A stretch of 8,111 nucleotides of DNA, from assembly GCA_964483775.1 (NCBI GenBank), contig CAZADA010000119.1:1-8111 (forward strand), written 5' to 3'. A program made the position numbers and the translations under genes. Shown piece after piece: positions 7,241-8,111 of the stretch. A model generated the notes under the pieces. The model was not told where the DNA came from and did not search any database. It saw only the letters and a list, made by a program, of their open reading frames with translations. The stretch's first letter is position 1. Each line of letters opens with the position of its first letter. This DNA is from CAZADA01 sp964483775. GTDB taxonomy: Bacteria > Pseudomonadota > Alphaproteobacteria > Caulobacterales > Maricaulaceae.

Positions 7241-7260
7241 CGCGTTTTCCCGCGTTCTCC
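7241..7260. repeat. Tandem 10-bp repeat in the receptor leader
   Basis: CGCGTTTTCC is followed at once by CGCGTTCTCC, matching at 9 of 10 positions. It lies about 28 bp upstream of the receptor start, inside the probable 5' untranslated region. It could be a regulator half-site pair, part of a weak 4-bp RNA hairpin (CGCG at 7241 and 7251), or chance. Confidence 0.45.
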
Positions 7261-7304
7261 GACGGTGGGCTGAAAGTTCCGACGCTGTCAATGAAGAACA
7301 TACA

Positions 7305-7339
7305 GCTGGTACAAATTGTCGGCCGCTGGTATTGCAAAT
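7305..7339. repeat. Imperfect direct repeat, candidate regulator-binding site
   Basis: GCTGGTACAAAT (7305-7316) recurs as GCTGGTA, then a 3-nt insert TTG, then CAAAT (7325-7339). The GCTGGTA units are exactly 20 bp apart, close to two helical turns, so proteins bound there would face the same side. The first copy also contains the small dyad ACAAATTGT (7311-7319). The repeat lies between the two divergent starts, about 95-125 bp from the receptor start and 77-111 bp from the TetR start. Confidence 0.5.
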
Positions 7340-7349
7340 GCGTCACGCA
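7339..7349. promoter_or_regulatory. Inverted repeat, candidate TetR-family operator
   Basis: TGCGT-C-ACGCA is a perfect 5-bp dyad around one base, adjoining the direct repeat. TetR-family repressors usually bind short dyads in the spacer next to their own gene, so this is a plausible operator, but operators are often longer (15 bp or more) and the arms do not extend beyond 5 bp. Confidence 0.4.
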
Positions 7350-7405
7350 CCCCGTTCCATGGGCGCGCTGGCGTCCTAAGCGCTGTAGAAGCAACAGCTA
7401 AGGTC

Positions 7406-7410
7406 AAGGA
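7406..7410 (+). promoter_or_regulatory. Ribosome binding site of the TetR-family gene
   Basis: AAGGA lies 5 nt before ATG 7416, the first possible start after the in-frame TAG at 7386. It supports the start of the regulator. Confidence 0.65.
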
Positions 7411-7415
7411 TCAGA

Positions 7416-8111
7416 ATGAGCGTTGTGCGTCCCCAGTTTCCCGATCACAGCTCGCCGTTCTCGCGCGAACAACAGCGCCAGCAAAAGCACGCTGCGATCA
7501 TCGCGGCCGCGGCTCAGTTGTTTGATCATGATGGCGTCTCGGCTACCCGGCTTGAGGACATTGCCGGTCGGCTGGGCCTGACCAAGACCAGCATCGGCTA
7601 TTACTTTGCGACCAAGGACGAGCTTGTCGCTGCGGTGTACCGTGAGAGCTGCGCGCTGTTGTCCGATGTGGCCCAAGCCGCCTCGCAAACCGCGCAGTCG
7701 CCCGCCGACCGCCTCGTGACGTTTTGCCGGACCTATTGCGCCCGACGCTTGGAGATCGCGGCCAAACAACGTCCGTACGTCGCCGCCATCCTCCATCCCG
7801 ACGTTTTGCTAGGCGCGCAGGGGCACGCGATCGGCAAGGGGATGTTCGACACAGTCGCGCTGGTGAACGACTTGGTCCAGCGCTGGATGGACGATGTTGG
7901 CGCGCCCATCGGACGTCCCGAGCCGACGACCTTCTGGTTGTTCGGCATGCTCGATTGGATCGGCGCAATGGCGTCCGCGGTCCCGCGCGAAGAAGCCGAG
8001 CGCACCATCGAGGTGTTTCTCGCCATCTTGGCGGACGGCGTTGCCGCCCGATCGACCTGGTCGCCGATCACGCTGAATCTTGACGCCGCCCATGGCGATG
8101 AGTCGCAGATT
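7416..8111 (+). CDS. TetR/AcrR-family transcriptional regulator, 3' end beyond the window
   Basis: 232 codons are open to the last base with no stop, so the protein is at least 232 residues, a little longer than the usual 190-220. Residues about 26-72 form the TetR DNA-binding domain: an amphipathic helix (AAIIAAAAQLF) then the helix-turn-helix with TRLEDIAGRLGLTKTSIGYY (44-63) and FATKDEL, a near-textbook match. The rest is the variable ligand-binding and dimer domain, rich in Trp and helices, with no recognisable ligand class. The N-terminal 20 residues before the domain are polar. It is divergent from the TonB-dependent receptor gene, so it probably represses itself and the receptor-symporter operon, releasing DNA when the imported compound or a metabolite binds (inference). 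The family assignment is firm; the target and ligand are not. Confidence 0.93.
   Translation, partial: MSVVRPQFPDHSSPFSREQQRQQKHAAIIAAAAQLFDHDGVSATRLEDIAGRLGLTKTSIGYYFATKDELVAAVYRESCALLSDVAQAASQTAQSPADRLVTFCRTYCARRLEIAAKQRPYVAAILHPDVLLGAQGHAIGKGMFDTVALVNDLVQRWMDDVGAPIGRPEPTTFWLFGMLDWIGAMASAVPREEAERTIEVFLAILADGVAARSTWSPITLNLDAAHGDESQI

Larger units (their letters stand above)
7213..7415. promoter_or_regulatory. Divergent promoter region between the receptor and the TetR gene
   Basis: 203 bp separate the two divergent starts. The tetR frame has a TAG at 7386-7388 and the first possible start after it is ATG 7416, so the spacer is real non-coding DNA. On the minus strand a consensus-like TTGACA (7291-7286) lies about 75 bp before the receptor start, but no good -10 box is found at 16-18 bp. 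The region also holds the tandem repeat at 7305-7339, the inverted repeat at 7339-7349 and a tandem decamer at 7241-7260, listed separately. Confidence 0.7.

Noticed and set aside
7286..7291. TTGACA on the minus strand as a complete sigma-70 promoter for the receptor
   Set aside because: The -35 hexamer is perfect, but nothing resembling a -10 box occurs 16-18 bp further on, so it is kept only as a remark.
7543..8093. Several frames on both strands overlapping the TetR gene
   Set aside because: The frame from 7416 encodes a full TetR helix-turn-helix and stays open to the window end; the others have no domain.

Overview
The window looks like the chromosome of a GC-rich Gram-negative bacterium, most likely an alphaproteobacterium of the Caulobacterales/Maricaulales type. 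This is inferred from the large outer-membrane TonB-dependent receptor with Caulobacter-like plug motifs, the codon use and the gene types; no rRNA or marker gene is present to prove it. Five protein-coding genes fill almost the whole window. No tRNA, rRNA, insertion sequence, CRISPR array or phage gene was seen.

Left part, rightward (1-2430): the 3' end of hypE, a [NiFe]-hydrogenase maturation gene ending in the diagnostic Pro-Arg-Ile-Cys tail, is followed after 140 bp by a three-part protein. That protein joins a cyclic-nucleotide-binding domain, a thioredoxin-fold-like linker and a thioredoxin-reductase-like flavoprotein module whose redox-active CxxC has been replaced. The two genes may share a transcript or belong to one hydrogenase/redox island, but the rest of the hyp cluster lies outside the window.

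Right part (2444-8111): a divergent arrangement. A TetR-family regulator (rightward, running off the window end) shares a 203-bp promoter region with a 1051-residue TonB-dependent receptor (leftward). The receptor is followed in the same direction, after 92 bp, by a SLC13/DASS sodium-coupled carboxylate or anion symporter. The simplest reading is a regulated two-membrane uptake route: the receptor carries a substrate across the outer membrane, the DASS transporter carries it or its breakdown product across the inner membrane, and the TetR protein senses it. The symporter gene meets the flavoprotein gene tail to tail with only 13 bp between them.

Non-coding features of note are a nested hairpin between the receptor and symporter genes, a neighbouring 12-bp perfect palindrome, and a tandem repeat plus an inverted repeat in the divergent promoter region that are candidate regulator sites. 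Nothing here proves a wholly new system. The most unusual items are the CxxC-less cNMP-TrxR-like protein beside hypE and the TetR/TBDR/DASS uptake locus of unknown substrate.
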